A DNA stretch of 64,000 nt from Methylocystis hirsuta (GCF_003722355.1 NZ_QWDD01000001.1:3463001-3527000), one strand, 5' to 3'; counted from the stretch's first letter, positions 24,641 to 34,324 are shown. Made by a program: numbers and translations. Notes: generated by a model not told the origin, from the sequence alone.

Positions 24641-25230
24641 CGACAAATTTCGACCCCTTCCCGGACCCGTTCAACGCGCCGGGCGCGAATGAGCGCGTCG
24701 CGACAGGTAACCTGCAAGCGACGAAACTTCTGCTCGATCAGATCAACGTCTCGGCAGGAAATGTCACGAAGACGCTTCACCTGGGTTTCGGCTCAGCGGC
24801 GGCGAGCAGCCGCAGCTTCAACGACGTGCTCTCGACGATCGCACAGTCGCTGACGCGCATGGCTTTGCGCACGGGAACCAAGGCGCTCGCCGAAGGACTG
24901 GTGAGCGGATTGAGCGGCATGTTTTCCGGCGCCTTCGGCGGCGCCGGGACCGTTGCGCCTTTCGCGCAGGGCGGGGTCGTCGCAAGTCCAACCTATTTTG
25001 CGAGCGGCGGCGCGATGGGGCTGATGGGCGAGCGCGGCGCCGAGGCGATCATGCCGCTCGCGCGCGGCGCGGATGGGCGGCTCGGCGTCGTCGCGCAAAC
25101 CGCCAGCGCGCGTCCGGTTGCGGTCACGGTCAACATCGCTGCGCAGGATGTCGAGAGCTTCCGTCGTTCGGAGGCGCAAATCACGGGCGCCCTGGCGCGG
25201 GCTGTCGCGCGCGGCCAGCGCAATCTCTAA
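24637..25230 (+). CDS. Short tail tape measure protein, GTA gp11
   Basis: Protein of 197 residues with a glycine-rich end typical of tape measures (GAFGGAGTVAPFAQGGVVAS, GLMGERGAEAIMPLARGADG). The small size, close to that of the Rhodobacter GTA, predicts a short tail. Tape length sets tail length. Confidence 0.85.
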   Translation: MTTNFDPFPDPFNAPGANERVATGNLQATKLLLDQINVSAGNVTKTLHLGFGSAAASSRSFNDVLSTIAQSLTRMALRTGTKALAEGLVSGLSGMFSGAFGGAGTVAPFAQGGVVASPTYFASGGAMGLMGERGAEAIMPLARGADGRLGVVAQTASARPVAVTVNIAAQDVESFRRSEAQITGALARAVARGQRNL

Positions 25231-25245
25231 GCGGGCGCAGCCGGC

Positions 25246-25884
25246 ATGAGCGATTTTCACGAGATCCGCTTTCCGCTTGATGTCTCGCTCGGCGGGCGCG
25301 GCGGACCGGAGCGGCGCACAGAGATCGTGACGCTCGGCTCCAATCGCGAAGCGCGCAACGCCCGCTGGGCGCACTCGCGGCGCCGCTATGAAGCTGGCTA
25401 CGGCGTCAAGAGTCTCACGCAACTTTCGCAGATCATCGAATTCTTCGAAGAGCGGCGCGGCCGGCTGTATGGCTTTCGATGGCGCGATCGCGCCGATTGC
25501 GCCTCCTGCGCGCCGGGCGCGACTGCGAGCCCAACGGATCAAACAATAGGCATTGGAGATGGCGCGCGCGCTGCATTTCAGCTTGTGAAGACGTACGGAG
25601 GCGCCTTTTCCGCTTATGCGCGCGACATCGTAAAGCCCGTCGCTGGAACAGTGCGGATCGCCGCCGACGGCGTCGAGAAGTTCACGCCGGATGTGAGCGT
25701 CGACGCTGCGACGGGAATCATGACCTTCGCGCCCGGCGCCATTCCCTCGGCGGGAGCGGTCGTCACGGCTGGCTTTCTCTTCGACGTGCCTGTGCGCTTC
25801 GATACGGATTTTCTCGAAATCGACATGCACGCCTTCGAGGCCGGCGCGATTCCAAATATTCCGATCATTGAAATCGTTCCCTAG
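25246..25884 (+). CDS. Distal tail protein, DUF2460, GTA gp12
   Basis: Protein of 212 residues (DFHEIRFPLDVSLGGRGGPE, FFEERRGRLYGFRWRDRADC, YARDIVKPVAGTVRIA). It forms the ring at the end of the tail tube to which the hub attaches. Full length, standard order. Confidence 0.9.
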   Translation: MSDFHEIRFPLDVSLGGRGGPERRTEIVTLGSNREARNARWAHSRRRYEAGYGVKSLTQLSQIIEFFEERRGRLYGFRWRDRADCASCAPGATASPTDQTIGIGDGARAAFQLVKTYGGAFSAYARDIVKPVAGTVRIAADGVEKFTPDVSVDAATGIMTFAPGAIPSAGAVVTAGFLFDVPVRFDTDFLEIDMHAFEAGAIPNIPIIEIVP

Positions 25885-25985
25885 CCGTCGAAAAAACGCG
25901 AAGCGAAGCCATTCAGCGTCGCCTGACTCATGCTGAATCGCCGCAACACTTCGCGGTTCGCAATGACGTTGAAAATTGGAAGACA

Positions 25986-26879
25986 ATGATGCTCTCGCTC
26001 TCTCCTTCGATGCAGGCGAAGCTCGATCAGCGCGCCACGACCTTCTGCCATTGCTGGCGCGTCGCGCGCAACGACGCGACAGCGATGGGCTTCACTGATC
26101 ATGATCGCGATCTGACGTTTAATGGCGTGACCTTTCGCGCAAATACCGGGCTTTCCGCTTCGCAGCTCGAATCAGGCGTCGGCTTTGCGCCGGGAACGGG
26201 CGAAGCGGCCGGCGCCTTGAGCGACGAAAGCCTCACCGAGGCGGATCTGTTGAATGGCCTCTATGACGGCGCCTCGGTCGAGACGTGGCTCGTCGATTGG
26301 ACGAACGTTATTGATCGCGCTTTGCTGGATATCGCGACGATCGGCGAGATACGCCGCGGCGAGATGGCTTTCGCCGCGGAGCTGCGCTCGAGCGCGCACC
26401 TTTTCGATCAGCAGCAGGGCCGCGCCTTTCAACGCAGTTGTTCGGCTAATCTCGGCGACGCGCGCTGCGGATTCGACGTCATGGCGCCCGGCTTTCACGC
26501 GACGAGCGTCATCGCCGCCTTCGTCGGCGGCGCAATCGACATGGATCTTTCCGAAACTTTCGACAGCGGCTTCTTTGCAGGCGGCGCGCTGACCTTCACA
26601 AGCGGCGTGAATGAGAATGCCCGTTTCACGATCAAATCGCATCGGCAGACAAATCTTCGCGCGACCGTCACGCTGTGGACGCCGCCGGGCGGCGCGATCC
26701 TGGCCGGCGACGCCGTTCTCCTGACAGCCGGCTGCGATAAGTCGCCGACAGCCTGTCGCTTGACGTTCGACAATATCGTCAACTTCCGGGGCTTCCCGCA
26801 TATGCCGGGCAATGACCGAATCATCGCCTATCCGAGCGCGCTTGCGCCGGCGATGGACGGCGGGAGTTTTTTTAGATGA
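25986..26879 (+). CDS. Tail hub protein, DUF2163, GTA gp13
   Basis: Protein of 297 residues with the DUF2163 N-terminal part (MGFTDHDRDLTFNGVTFRAN) and C-terminal conserved end (FDNIVNFRGFPHMPGNDR). It contains several cysteines (FQRSCSANLGDARCGFD), known to bind an Fe-S cluster in the Rhodobacter GTA hub. Overlaps gp14 by 4 bp. Confidence 0.9.
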   Translation: MMLSLSPSMQAKLDQRATTFCHCWRVARNDATAMGFTDHDRDLTFNGVTFRANTGLSASQLESGVGFAPGTGEAAGALSDESLTEADLLNGLYDGASVETWLVDWTNVIDRALLDIATIGEIRRGEMAFAAELRSSAHLFDQQQGRAFQRSCSANLGDARCGFDVMAPGFHATSVIAAFVGGAIDMDLSETFDSGFFAGGALTFTSGVNENARFTIKSHRQTNLRATVTLWTPPGGAILAGDAVLLTAGCDKSPTACRLTFDNIVNFRGFPHMPGNDRIIAYPSALAPAMDGGSFFR

Positions 26880-27307
26880 CCCGCGCCGACATTGTCGCGG
26901 CGGCGCGGCGCTGGCGTGGCACGCCTTATGTGCATCAAGCCTCGCTCATCCATGTCGGCTGCGACTGCCTCGGGCTCGTGCGCGGCGTCTGGCGCGACAT
27001 CATCGGCGACGAGCCGGAGGCGGCGCCCGCATATGCGCCCGATTGGGCCGAAGCCTTGAGCGCCGAGACATTGCTTGACGCCGCCCATCGGCATTTCAGA
27101 GTGGTGGCTTTAAGCGATTTTCGTGAAGGCGACGTTCTTCTGTTTCGCTTTCGCGAACATCTCCCGGCGAAACATCTCGGCATCGCAATATCGACGACGC
27201 ATATGATTCACGCCCATGCCGGCGCCTGCGTCGCGGAGGTCGCGATTGGCCCGCATTGGCGCAAGAAGCTCGTCGCCGCCTTCGCCTTTCCGGGCATTGT
27301 GGATTGA
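26876..27307 (+). CDS. NlpC/P60 cell-wall peptidase, GTA gp14
   Basis: Protein of 143 residues. Catalytic Cys in VGCDCLGLVRGVW, catalytic His in AKHLGIAIS or MIHAHAG. Tail-tip peptidase that opens the recipient's peptidoglycan during DNA entry. A palindromic repeat unit follows. Confidence 0.9.
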   Translation: MTRADIVAAARRWRGTPYVHQASLIHVGCDCLGLVRGVWRDIIGDEPEAAPAYAPDWAEALSAETLLDAAHRHFRVVALSDFREGDVLLFRFREHLPAKHLGIAISTTHMIHAHAGACVAEVAIGPHWRKKLVAAFAFPGIVD

Positions 27308-27322
27308 AGACGCCGCACGTCC

Positions 27323-27430
27323 GTCATTCCCCACGCGCGCTCTGCGCGCGATCGGGACTCCAGGACCAAACCCGACATTCCTGACGCTGCTCTGGATTCC
27401 CGATCAGGCCTTCGGCCTAGCGGGAATGAC
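27323..27430. repeat. Palindromic repeat unit, slightly diverged
   Basis: GTCATTCCCCACGCGCGC to CGGGAATGAC, with the same two-arm structure and CTCTGGATTCCC junction as the 23905 unit. It fills the gap between gp14 and gp15. Confidence 0.7.
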
Positions 27431-27454
27431 ATTGCGAGGCTCTCCGAGACGCTC

Positions 27455-30400
27455 ATGGCCACTCTTGTTCTGCAGACGATCGGCTCTGTCGCCGGCGGCG
27501 CGGTTGGCGGACCTATCGGTTCCTCTATCGGCGGCGTGCTCGGCGGCTTCGGCGGCTCATTCGTCGACGCAGCGCTGCAACCGCATGCATCGCCCCGCTA
27601 TTCGATCGGTCCGCGGCTGAAATCGATGGACGGGATCACCTCAACGGAAGGCGCCGGGGTGCCGCGCGTCTATGGCCGCGCGCGCCTCGGCGGACAGATG
27701 ATCTGGGCGACGCGCTTTCTCGAACGCGTCAATGTGTCTTTTGCGCAGACACAGCATCAGGGCAAAGGCGGCGGCGGCGGCGGCGGCGGCGGCGGCTTCA
27801 ATGTTCAGTTCACCTATGCCTATTCGGCGAATTTCGCGATCGGGCTCTGCGAAGGGCCTGTCGCTTTCGTGCGCCGCATCTGGGCTGACGGGTCAGAGCT
27901 CGACATGACGACGCTGCCGATTCGTATCTATGCCGGGACTGAAGATCAGGAGCCAGATCCGCTGATCGTCGCCAAGGAAGGGACCGAAAACGCGCCCGCC
28001 TATCGCGGCCTCGCCTATATTGTTTTCGAGGATCTCGCGCTCGCCGCGTTCGGCAATCGCATTCCGCAATTCACCTTCGAGGTTGTGAAGCCCGTCGAAG
28101 GACTCGGCGCGATGATCCGGGCCGTCGACCTCATTCCCGGCGCGACGGAAGCCGGATATCACCCTGCCCTCAAGCTCAATTTCTACTCGCCCGGCGCCAC
28201 GGCCGCGGAAAATCGCCATCAGCTCGCCGCGGCGACGGATTGGATCGCATCGATCGACGCCCTGCAGGCGCTTTGCCCGAATCTCGAAAGCGTCGCGCTG
28301 GTCGTCGCCTGGTTCGGCGACGACCATCGCGCCGAACATTGCACGATCGCGCCGCGCGTCGACGCGTTGTTCAAGACCATCGGGCAGTTCAACTTCATTC
28401 TCGGCGGCTTCTGGCCGCCCGATTGGTCGGTCGCCGGGCTGACGCGTTCGAGCGCGCGGCTCGTGTCGCAAATCGATGGACGCGCGGCCCATGGCGGAAC
28501 GCCCAGCGACGCGTCGGTGATGGCCGCTATCGCCGACCTCAAGGCGCGCGGCCTCGCGGTGACCTTCTATCCTTTCGTGATGATGGACGTGCCGCCAGGC
28601 AATGCGCTGCCCAATCCTTACACAGGCGCCGTCGAACAGCCGGCGTTCCCCTGGCGTGGACGCGTGACGTGCGATCCCGCGCCGGGTCGGCCGGGTTCGC
28701 CTGACGCAACCGCGACTGCTGCGACGCAGCTCGACGCATTCTTTTCGCGCTATCGCGCCTTCATTCTGCATTACGCCAATATTTGCGTCGCGGCCGGCGG
28801 CGTCGACGCCTTCCTCATCGGCTCCGAGCTGATCGGCTTGACGCGCGTGCGCTCGGCGCCGGGCGCATATCCAGCCGTCGCGGCGCTGATGACGCTCGCC
28901 GCGGACGCGAAAGCGGCCCTCGGCCCGCAAACAAAACTCTCTTACGCCGCCGACTGGACGGAATATGGCGCGCATGTTCCTGCAAGCGGCGAAGCGCGCT
29001 TTCCGCTCGATCCGCTGTGGGCGTCGAGCGCCGTCGATTTCGTCGGCGTCGACGTCTATTGGCCGCTCTCCGACTGGCGCGACGGCGACACGCATCTCGA
29101 CGCGCAGGAAGCGGCGAGCATTTATGATCTCGACTATCTCAAGTCTCGCATCGCTTCGGGGGAGGCCTATGATTGGCATTACGCCGACGCTGATGCGCGC
29201 CTCGCGCAAGATCGCAGCCCAATCAGCGACGGACTCGGCAAGCCTTGGATCTTCCGCCAGAAGGATTTTCTGTCATGGTGGTCGCAACCGCATTACGAGC
29301 GCGTCGGCGGCGCTGAGCTGCCGGCGCCGACGGCATGGGTTCCGCAGTCGAAGCCGATCTGGATCGTCGAGACGGGATGTCCCGCGGTCGACCGCGGCGC
29401 CAATGCGCCGAATGTCTTTCCGGACCCGCGCTCGAGCGATGGCGGTCTGCCGTATTTCTCGCGCAACGGCCGCGACGATCTCATGCAGGCGCGATTCATC
29501 GAGGCGATGATCGCGCATTTCGATCCGGCGGCGCCCGGCGGCGGGGCGCGTAACCCGACGTCCAACCTCTACGCCGGGCCGATGGTCGATCCGGCGCGCC
29601 TGCACATATGGTGCTGGGATGCGCGCCCCTTTCCAGCCTTTCCGACACAAGTCGATGCGTGGAGCGACGCCGCCAATTGGGAAACGGGCCATTGGTTGAA
29701 CGGACGACTCGAAGGCGCGCCGCTCGACCGCCTCCTGCCGACGCTCGCCGGCGCCGTCTCTGCGCCTGAAGTTGTCGCGCAGCGGCCGAACGTCGGCGGC
29801 TTTCTCGACGGCTATGTGCTGGAGCGGCCGATGTCGCCGCGCGAGGCGATCGATCCTCTTGCCGCGCTTTACGGCATCGACGTCGTGGCGAGCGCGGGCG
29901 CCTTGCGCTTCGTCGATCGGCGCGGGAAGCCGGTGTGCGACATTGACGAAGACGATCTCGTCTCCGGCAAAACCGCGTCGCTGGTGACGCTGGCGCGGGC
30001 GCAGGAAAGCGAACTGCCGCAGGAGATCGCGCTTTCCTTCTGCGATTCCGAAAACGACTTTCAAATGGCGCGAGTCTTATCCCGCAGACTCGAGGGCCGC
30101 TCGGCGCGCCAGAGTGAAGCGCAAGCCGCGGTGATGACGAATCGCGCCAATGCGCAGTCGCTTGCGGAGAGCTGGCTTCAGGATTTGTGGATCGGACGCG
30201 AAACCGCGGAGTTTACGCTGCGGCCTGGCCTTCTCGCCTTGCAGCCCGGCGATCTGGTGCGGCTCGGCGCAGCGGGCGGCGGCCGGCTGTTTCAAATTCA
30301 ACGCATCACGGACGGCGCCGCGCGGCAAGTCAGCGCGCGCGCGGCGGACGCTTCCGTCTATGACGCGGCCGCGCCTCTGCTCGGACGCACGAATGTCGTT

Positions 30401-31345
30401 TCGCCGAAGATGGTCGGACCGCCGAGAGTCGAAATTCTCGACCTTGCGCTCTGGCGCGACGAAGAAGCGCTCTCCTATGTCGCCGCCTTCGCTGATCCCT
30501 GGCCCGGGCCGCTCGCAATCTGGAGAATGACGTTCGAGGGCGGCTACGAGCAGATCGCGATCATGGACAAGCGCGCGATCATCGGCGAGACGCTCGAAGT
30601 CCTGCCCGCCGGTCCGGTCGGACGTTTCGATAATGGCGGCGGCGTCACTGTCAGAATCGGCGCCGGACACCTCTCGTCGGTGGGCGATCTCGCCGCGCTC
30701 GCGGGGCGCTCGGCGATGGCGATCCGCGTCGACGGCGACTGGGAGATTTTCGCTTTCGCGCACGCCGAACTTATCGGCGAACAGACCTATCGTCTGTCAA
30801 GGCTCATTCGCGGACTCGGCGGCGAAGAACATCTCGCCAAGCGCGATGCGCCGGCCGGCGCGACGATCGTGCTGCTCAATGACGCGATCGCGCCGCTGGC
30901 GCGCAAGGTCGCCGAGATTGGCGCGCCGATGACCTATCGAATCGGTCCGGCGGATCGCGACTATGCGGAGCCGATCTTCGTTCGGCCGACGGTCGCCGCG
31001 ACAAACAAGGCGTTGCGTCCCTACGCGCCGACGAAGGCGCGCGCCCGGCGCACGCCGGCGGGCGTCGTCATCGATTTCGTGCGGCGCGGACGCTTCGACT
31101 CCGACGCCTGGGAGGCGATCGACATTCCGCTCGGCGAGGCGAGCGAATCCTACGAAGCCGATATCTCACTGCCGGCGAGCGGAAAGCGCACGCTCACCGC
31201 CGCCGTAGCGCCGATCCTCTATCCCGCCGCCGAAGAACTCGCCGATTTCGGTGCGCCGCAAACCGCACTGACGCTGTCGCTTTATCAGATGAGCGCGACG
31301 GTCGGGCGAGGCTTTCCGCTGACGACGACGCTCCCCGTCCAATAG
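27455..31345 (+). CDS. Host-specificity / tail-tip megatron protein, GTA gp15
   Basis: Protein of 1296 residues, full length. It has an N-terminal glycine-zipper stretch and a poly-Gly loop near residue 105. A TIM-barrel glycoside-hydrolase-like domain spans about 430-730 (GGVDAFLIGSELIGLTRVRS, WASSAVDFVGVDVYWPLSD). A tail-tip domain follows at about 790-950 (GFLDGYVLERPMSPREAIDP) and a C-terminal receptor-side region. It attaches the particle to cells and may cut surface glycans. Confidence 0.92.
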   Translation: MATLVLQTIGSVAGGAVGGPIGSSIGGVLGGFGGSFVDAALQPHASPRYSIGPRLKSMDGITSTEGAGVPRVYGRARLGGQMIWATRFLERVNVSFAQTQHQGKGGGGGGGGGGFNVQFTYAYSANFAIGLCEGPVAFVRRIWADGSELDMTTLPIRIYAGTEDQEPDPLIVAKEGTENAPAYRGLAYIVFEDLALAAFGNRIPQFTFEVVKPVEGLGAMIRAVDLIPGATEAGYHPALKLNFYSPGATAAENRHQLAAATDWIASIDALQALCPNLESVALVVAWFGDDHRAEHCTIAPRVDALFKTIGQFNFILGGFWPPDWSVAGLTRSSARLVSQIDGRAAHGGTPSDASVMAAIADLKARGLAVTFYPFVMMDVPPGNALPNPYTGAVEQPAFPWRGRVTCDPAPGRPGSPDATATAATQLDAFFSRYRAFILHYANICVAAGGVDAFLIGSELIGLTRVRSAPGAYPAVAALMTLAADAKAALGPQTKLSYAADWTEYGAHVPASGEARFPLDPLWASSAVDFVGVDVYWPLSDWRDGDTHLDAQEAASIYDLDYLKSRIASGEAYDWHYADADARLAQDRSPISDGLGKPWIFRQKDFLSWWSQPHYERVGGAELPAPTAWVPQSKPIWIVETGCPAVDRGANAPNVFPDPRSSDGGLPYFSRNGRDDLMQARFIEAMIAHFDPAAPGGGARNPTSNLYAGPMVDPARLHIWCWDARPFPAFPTQVDAWSDAANWETGHWLNGRLEGAPLDRLLPTLAGAVSAPEVVAQRPNVGGFLDGYVLERPMSPREAIDPLAALYGIDVVASAGALRFVDRRGKPVCDIDEDDLVSGKTASLVTLARAQESELPQEIALSFCDSENDFQMARVLSRRLEGRSARQSEAQAAVMTNRANAQSLAESWLQDLWIGRETAEFTLRPGLLALQPGDLVRLGAAGGGRLFQIQRITDGAARQVSARAADASVYDAAAPLLGRTNVVSPKMVGPPRVEILDLALWRDEEALSYVAAFADPWPGPLAIWRMTFEGGYEQIAIMDKRAIIGETLEVLPAGPVGRFDNGGGVTVRIGAGHLSSVGDLAALAGRSAMAIRVDGDWEIFAFAHAELIGEQTYRLSRLIRGLGGEEHLAKRDAPAGATIVLLNDAIAPLARKVAEIGAPMTYRIGPADRDYAEPIFVRPTVAATNKALRPYAPTKARARRTPAGVVIDFVRRGRFDSDAWEAIDIPLGEASESYEADISLPASGKRTLTAAVAPILYPAAEELADFGAPQTALTLSLYQMSATVGRGFPLTTTLPVQ

Positions 31346-31353
31346 GAAAAACG

Positions 31354-32943
31354 ATGACGCAAACCACGCATCTCGCGCTGCCCTTCATCGAGGCGGCGCA
31401 AGCGCAAAAGCACGTCACGCATAATGAAGCTCTGGCGCTGATCGACGCGCTGACGCAGCTTTCGGTCTCTGCGCGAGACGTGACGTCGCCGCCCGCGACG
31501 CCGGCGGAAGGCGACCGTGTGCTCGTCGGCGCCGTCGCGACCGGCGATTTCACGGGCAGAAGCGGCCAGATCGCGACATTCCTCGCAGGCGGCTGGACCT
31601 TCCTTTCGCCGCAAGCCGGCTGGCGCGCCTATGTCGAAGCGGAATCGCTCCTGCTGCTCTACGACGGCGCGGGATGGATTGATTGCGGCCTGTCCTTGCG
31701 CCGGCTGCAAAACCTTGCGCTGCTCGGGATCGGCGCGACCGCCGACGGCGCCAATCCGCTGCTCGCCAAACTCAATGCGACGCTCTTTACCGCAACGGGC
31801 GTCGGCGAAGGCGGCTCCGGCGATCTACGCTTCGCGCTCAACAAGGAGAGCGCGGCGAACACCCTCTCGCAACTTTACGAGTCGAACTATTCCGCGCGCG
31901 CCGAAACAGGGTTGATTGGCGACGATCATTTTCACGTCAAAGTGTCGCCCGATGGTTCGATCTGGAAGGAAGCGATCGTCATCGACAGCGCCACAGGCGC
32001 AGTCGCCTTTCCAAGCGGCGGCCCGGCGAACGTTCATCTGTTTACGGCCACGGGTTCTTATACGCCGACGCCTGGAATGCGCTTTGTTGAAGCGATCCTT
32101 TTTGGCGGCGGCGGCGGCGGCGGCGCAGGCGCGCGACAGGCGGCCGGCGCAATCGCCTCAGGCGGAGGCGGAGGCGGAGGCGGCGGAATTGCAAAAGGCA
32201 AGTTCGCCGCAGCCCAGATCGGCGGGGGCCTCACCGTCACGATCGGCGCTGGCGGCGCTGGCGGCGCAGCGCAGACCGTCGATAGCACGGCTGGAAATAA
32301 CGGAACTGCCGGCGGCAACACGACGTTCGGGACGTTGCTGTTTGCTGGCGGCGGCGGCGCGGGCTCTGGCGGCGGCCTTGCGGTCGGCTCGGGCGGCGGC
32401 GGCGGCGGTGGGATGACGGTCGGAGGCAATGCCTCTGGCGCCACTGGTGGCGCGGGTTCTGTCGGTGGAGCAAACGGCGGGTCTGCTACAGGGGGCTTGT
32501 CTAGCTTTAGTGTGATTTTTGGATCGGGCGGCGGCGGTGGCCCCGCATCGGGGACGTCAGGCATGGGTGGCGGCATAGCTGGCCCGGAAGCGGGGGCGTC
32601 CGGCGGCGGGTCCGGCGGGGGCATTACCGCAGCCAATGCAACAAGCGCGGGCGGCGTCGGAGGGAGAATTTACATTAACGGGGCGGCCGTGCAGGCCGCC
32701 GGCGGGGCTGCTGGCGTCTCCGGCGGCGCTGGAGCGTCATACGCGAGCGGCGTTGGCCCTCTCAATCAAAGCGGCTCGGGCGGCGGAGGCGGAGGTTCTC
32801 ACGCAACGACTCCTGGCGGCGGAGGCGCGGGGGGGCTTGGCGGCGGAGGCGGCGGCGGCGGCGGCGCGTCGCAGAACGGCGCCAATTCCGGCGCCGGCGG
32901 CAATGGCGGCGGCGGCTACGCCGTCGTCTTTGAATATTTCTGA
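31354..32943 (+). CDS. DUF2793 tail fibre-like protein with glycine-rich end
   Basis: Protein of 529 residues. Residues 1-110 are DUF2793 (TTHLALPFIEAAQAQKHVTH). The middle (LGIGATADGANPLLAKLN, HFHVKVSPDGS) is the kind seen in phage fibre proteins. Residues 245-527 are extremely glycine-rich, with repeated GGGGGG blocks, probably a polyglycine-helix brush like phage S16/adhesin tips. It lies after the tail-tip gene, so a host-binding role is likely. Confidence 0.8.
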   Translation: MTQTTHLALPFIEAAQAQKHVTHNEALALIDALTQLSVSARDVTSPPATPAEGDRVLVGAVATGDFTGRSGQIATFLAGGWTFLSPQAGWRAYVEAESLLLLYDGAGWIDCGLSLRRLQNLALLGIGATADGANPLLAKLNATLFTATGVGEGGSGDLRFALNKESAANTLSQLYESNYSARAETGLIGDDHFHVKVSPDGSIWKEAIVIDSATGAVAFPSGGPANVHLFTATGSYTPTPGMRFVEAILFGGGGGGGAGARQAAGAIASGGGGGGGGGIAKGKFAAAQIGGGLTVTIGAGGAGGAAQTVDSTAGNNGTAGGNTTFGTLLFAGGGGAGSGGGLAVGSGGGGGGGMTVGGNASGATGGAGSVGGANGGSATGGLSSFSVIFGSGGGGGPASGTSGMGGGIAGPEAGASGGGSGGGITAANATSAGGVGGRIYINGAAVQAAGGAAGVSGGAGASYASGVGPLNQSGSGGGGGGSHATTPGGGGAGGLGGGGGGGGGASQNGANSGAGGNGGGGYAVVFEYF

Positions 32944-33014
32944 TCGCAAAACTTCAAGCGCGTCGCGCGCGATTCCTCATCAACAAACGACATCGGAAGA
33001 GAAGGAGTCGGCTC

Positions 33015-33626
33015 ATGGCCTTCGCCGTGAAGAATCACGTCCTGCACCAAAACGACAAGCCTGTCGCTCAAAAGCCGACGCCCAACGTCGGCGGCGTTTT
33101 GAAGCCCTCGCTGCTGATCATGCACTACACCGCCGCTCAGTCGGCGAAGGGAGCAATTTCCTGGCTGTGCAATCCCAACGCGAAAGCCTCCGCCCATCTC
33201 GTCGTCGATCTCGACGGCGCGGTGACGCAGCTCGCGCCATTCAATCGCGTCGCATGGCACGCGGGCAAAAGCGTTTGGAGGCGGCGCTCGAACTGCAACG
33301 CCTTTTCGATCGGCGTTGAGCTGACCAACGCCGGACCCTTGACGAAGCTCGCCAACGGAAAATTCGCCGACGCATATGGAAAAAATGTGCCGGCGAGCCA
33401 GGTCGCGATGCTCGTCCACAAGCTGGATAGGGGCGGCGAAAAGCCCTGGATGATCTATCCCGCCCTTCAGATCGCGGCCGCCGTCGATATCGCGAAGGCC
33501 ATCTGCCAGACCTACGGCATCTGCGACATCGCCGGCCATGACGACATTGCGCCGACGCGCAAGCGCGATCCGGGTCCCGCCTTCGCCATGGAATCGTTCG
33601 TCTCGCGAGTCCTCGGCCGCAAGTGA
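33015..33626 (+). CDS. N-acetylmuramoyl-L-alanine amidase (endolysin)
   Basis: Amidase_2 enzyme of 203 residues that cuts peptidoglycan. Zinc ligands are visible in LIMHYTAAQ, WHAGKS and AGHDDIAP..KRDPG. No signal peptide, so it would need the holin-like gene that follows. GAAGGAG stands before the start. First gene of the lysis group. Confidence 0.88.
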   Translation: MAFAVKNHVLHQNDKPVAQKPTPNVGGVLKPSLLIMHYTAAQSAKGAISWLCNPNAKASAHLVVDLDGAVTQLAPFNRVAWHAGKSVWRRRSNCNAFSIGVELTNAGPLTKLANGKFADAYGKNVPASQVAMLVHKLDRGGEKPWMIYPALQIAAAVDIAKAICQTYGICDIAGHDDIAPTRKRDPGPAFAMESFVSRVLGRK

Positions 33627-33668
33627 AACCGCGCCGGCGGCTTCCGGCATCAAAAAAAGGAGTTCCCA

Positions 33669-33845
33669 ATGCAAGGCTATCGCACCTATGTCGCCGCTGG
33701 TCTCGTCGCGCTGTTTGGCGCGCTCGCCTCGACCGACTGGATCGCCTTTCTCAATGATCCGAAGGCCGGCGCCATCGCCATCGGTTCGGCGGCGTTGATG
33801 GCGATCATGCGCAGCATCACTTCGACGCCGCCGGGAACGGCCTGA
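33669..33845 (+). CDS. Small holin-like membrane protein (58 aa)
   Basis: Starts MQGYRTYVAAGLVALFGALA, with two short hydrophobic stretches separated by a DWIAFLNDPKAG loop and a short tail. AAAAGGAG stands upstream. Placed between endolysin and spanin-like genes, it is a good candidate for the holin that releases or activates the amidase. Confidence 0.65.
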   Translation: MQGYRTYVAAGLVALFGALASTDWIAFLNDPKAGAIAIGSAALMAIMRSITSTPPGTA

Positions 33846-33846
33846 C

Positions 33847-34068
33847 ATGTCCAAGCTCATCGCGCTAAGTCTCGTCGCGGTGGCCGGCGTCGTCGCCTAT
33901 GCGCTTGGGCGCGCAATGTTGGCGCGACTTGTCGCCGGCGGCGCCGCTAAGGAGAACGCGCGGCGCGCCGAATCCGATATGCGCGCCGCCAAGCGCCAGG
34001 CCGAAATCATGGTTGAGCGCAGGAGCGTTGAAGATGTTTCGCAAGATCTCGATCATGGTCGCTTTTAG
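33847..34068 (+). CDS. Putative inner-membrane spanin-like protein
   Basis: Protein of 73 residues. It has one N-terminal membrane helix (LIALSLVAVAGVVAYALG) and then a charged helical periplasmic part (ENARRAESDMRAAKRQAEIM). Its end overlaps the lipoprotein gene in another frame, the arrangement of Rz/Rz1 spanins. Function is inferred from topology and overlap. Confidence 0.55.
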   Translation: MSKLIALSLVAVAGVVAYALGRAMLARLVAGGAAKENARRAESDMRAAKRQAEIMVERRSVEDVSQDLDHGRF

Positions 34069-34249
34069 CCTCGCTCTTGCGGCATGCCAGTCGACAGGCG
34101 GCGGCTGTCCGCCGCTCGTCGCCTATTCTCTCGAAGAGCAGAAGATTGCGGCGAAGCAGTTGCGCGCCTTGCCCCAAAACGCGCCGCTCGCCGCCATGAT
34201 CATCGACTACAAGAAGATGCGGGACGCCTGCCGCGCCTCGGAGAGCTGA
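34034..34249 (+). CDS. Phage lipoprotein, putative outer-membrane spanin
   Basis: Protein of 71 residues with a lipoprotein signal and lipobox LAAC at about residue 18 (CQSTGGGCPPLVAYS). The rest is a short helical segment (EEQKIAAKQLRALP). It overlaps the preceding gene by 35 bp in a different frame. Together the pair would fuse the two membranes at lysis. Confidence 0.6.
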   Translation: MFRKISIMVAFSLALAACQSTGGGCPPLVAYSLEEQKIAAKQLRALPQNAPLAAMIIDYKKMRDACRASES

Positions 34250-34324
34250 GGCGCGCGGTCGCATTTCTTGACTATTCATTGCGCATTCAGGGCTTTCGGC
34301 CGACTATGCGCCGGGGAGAGGCGC

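Noticed and set aside
32100-32940. CRISPR or other regular repeat array in the GGC-rich region
   Set aside because: The repeats are simple Gly codons in the frame of the fibre-like protein, without constant repeats or spacers.
8465-34249. Ordinary temperate prophage
   Set aside because: No integrase, repressor, replication or attachment sites were found around it, and the gene order and short tape measure match GTAs. A defective prophage cannot be fully excluded.
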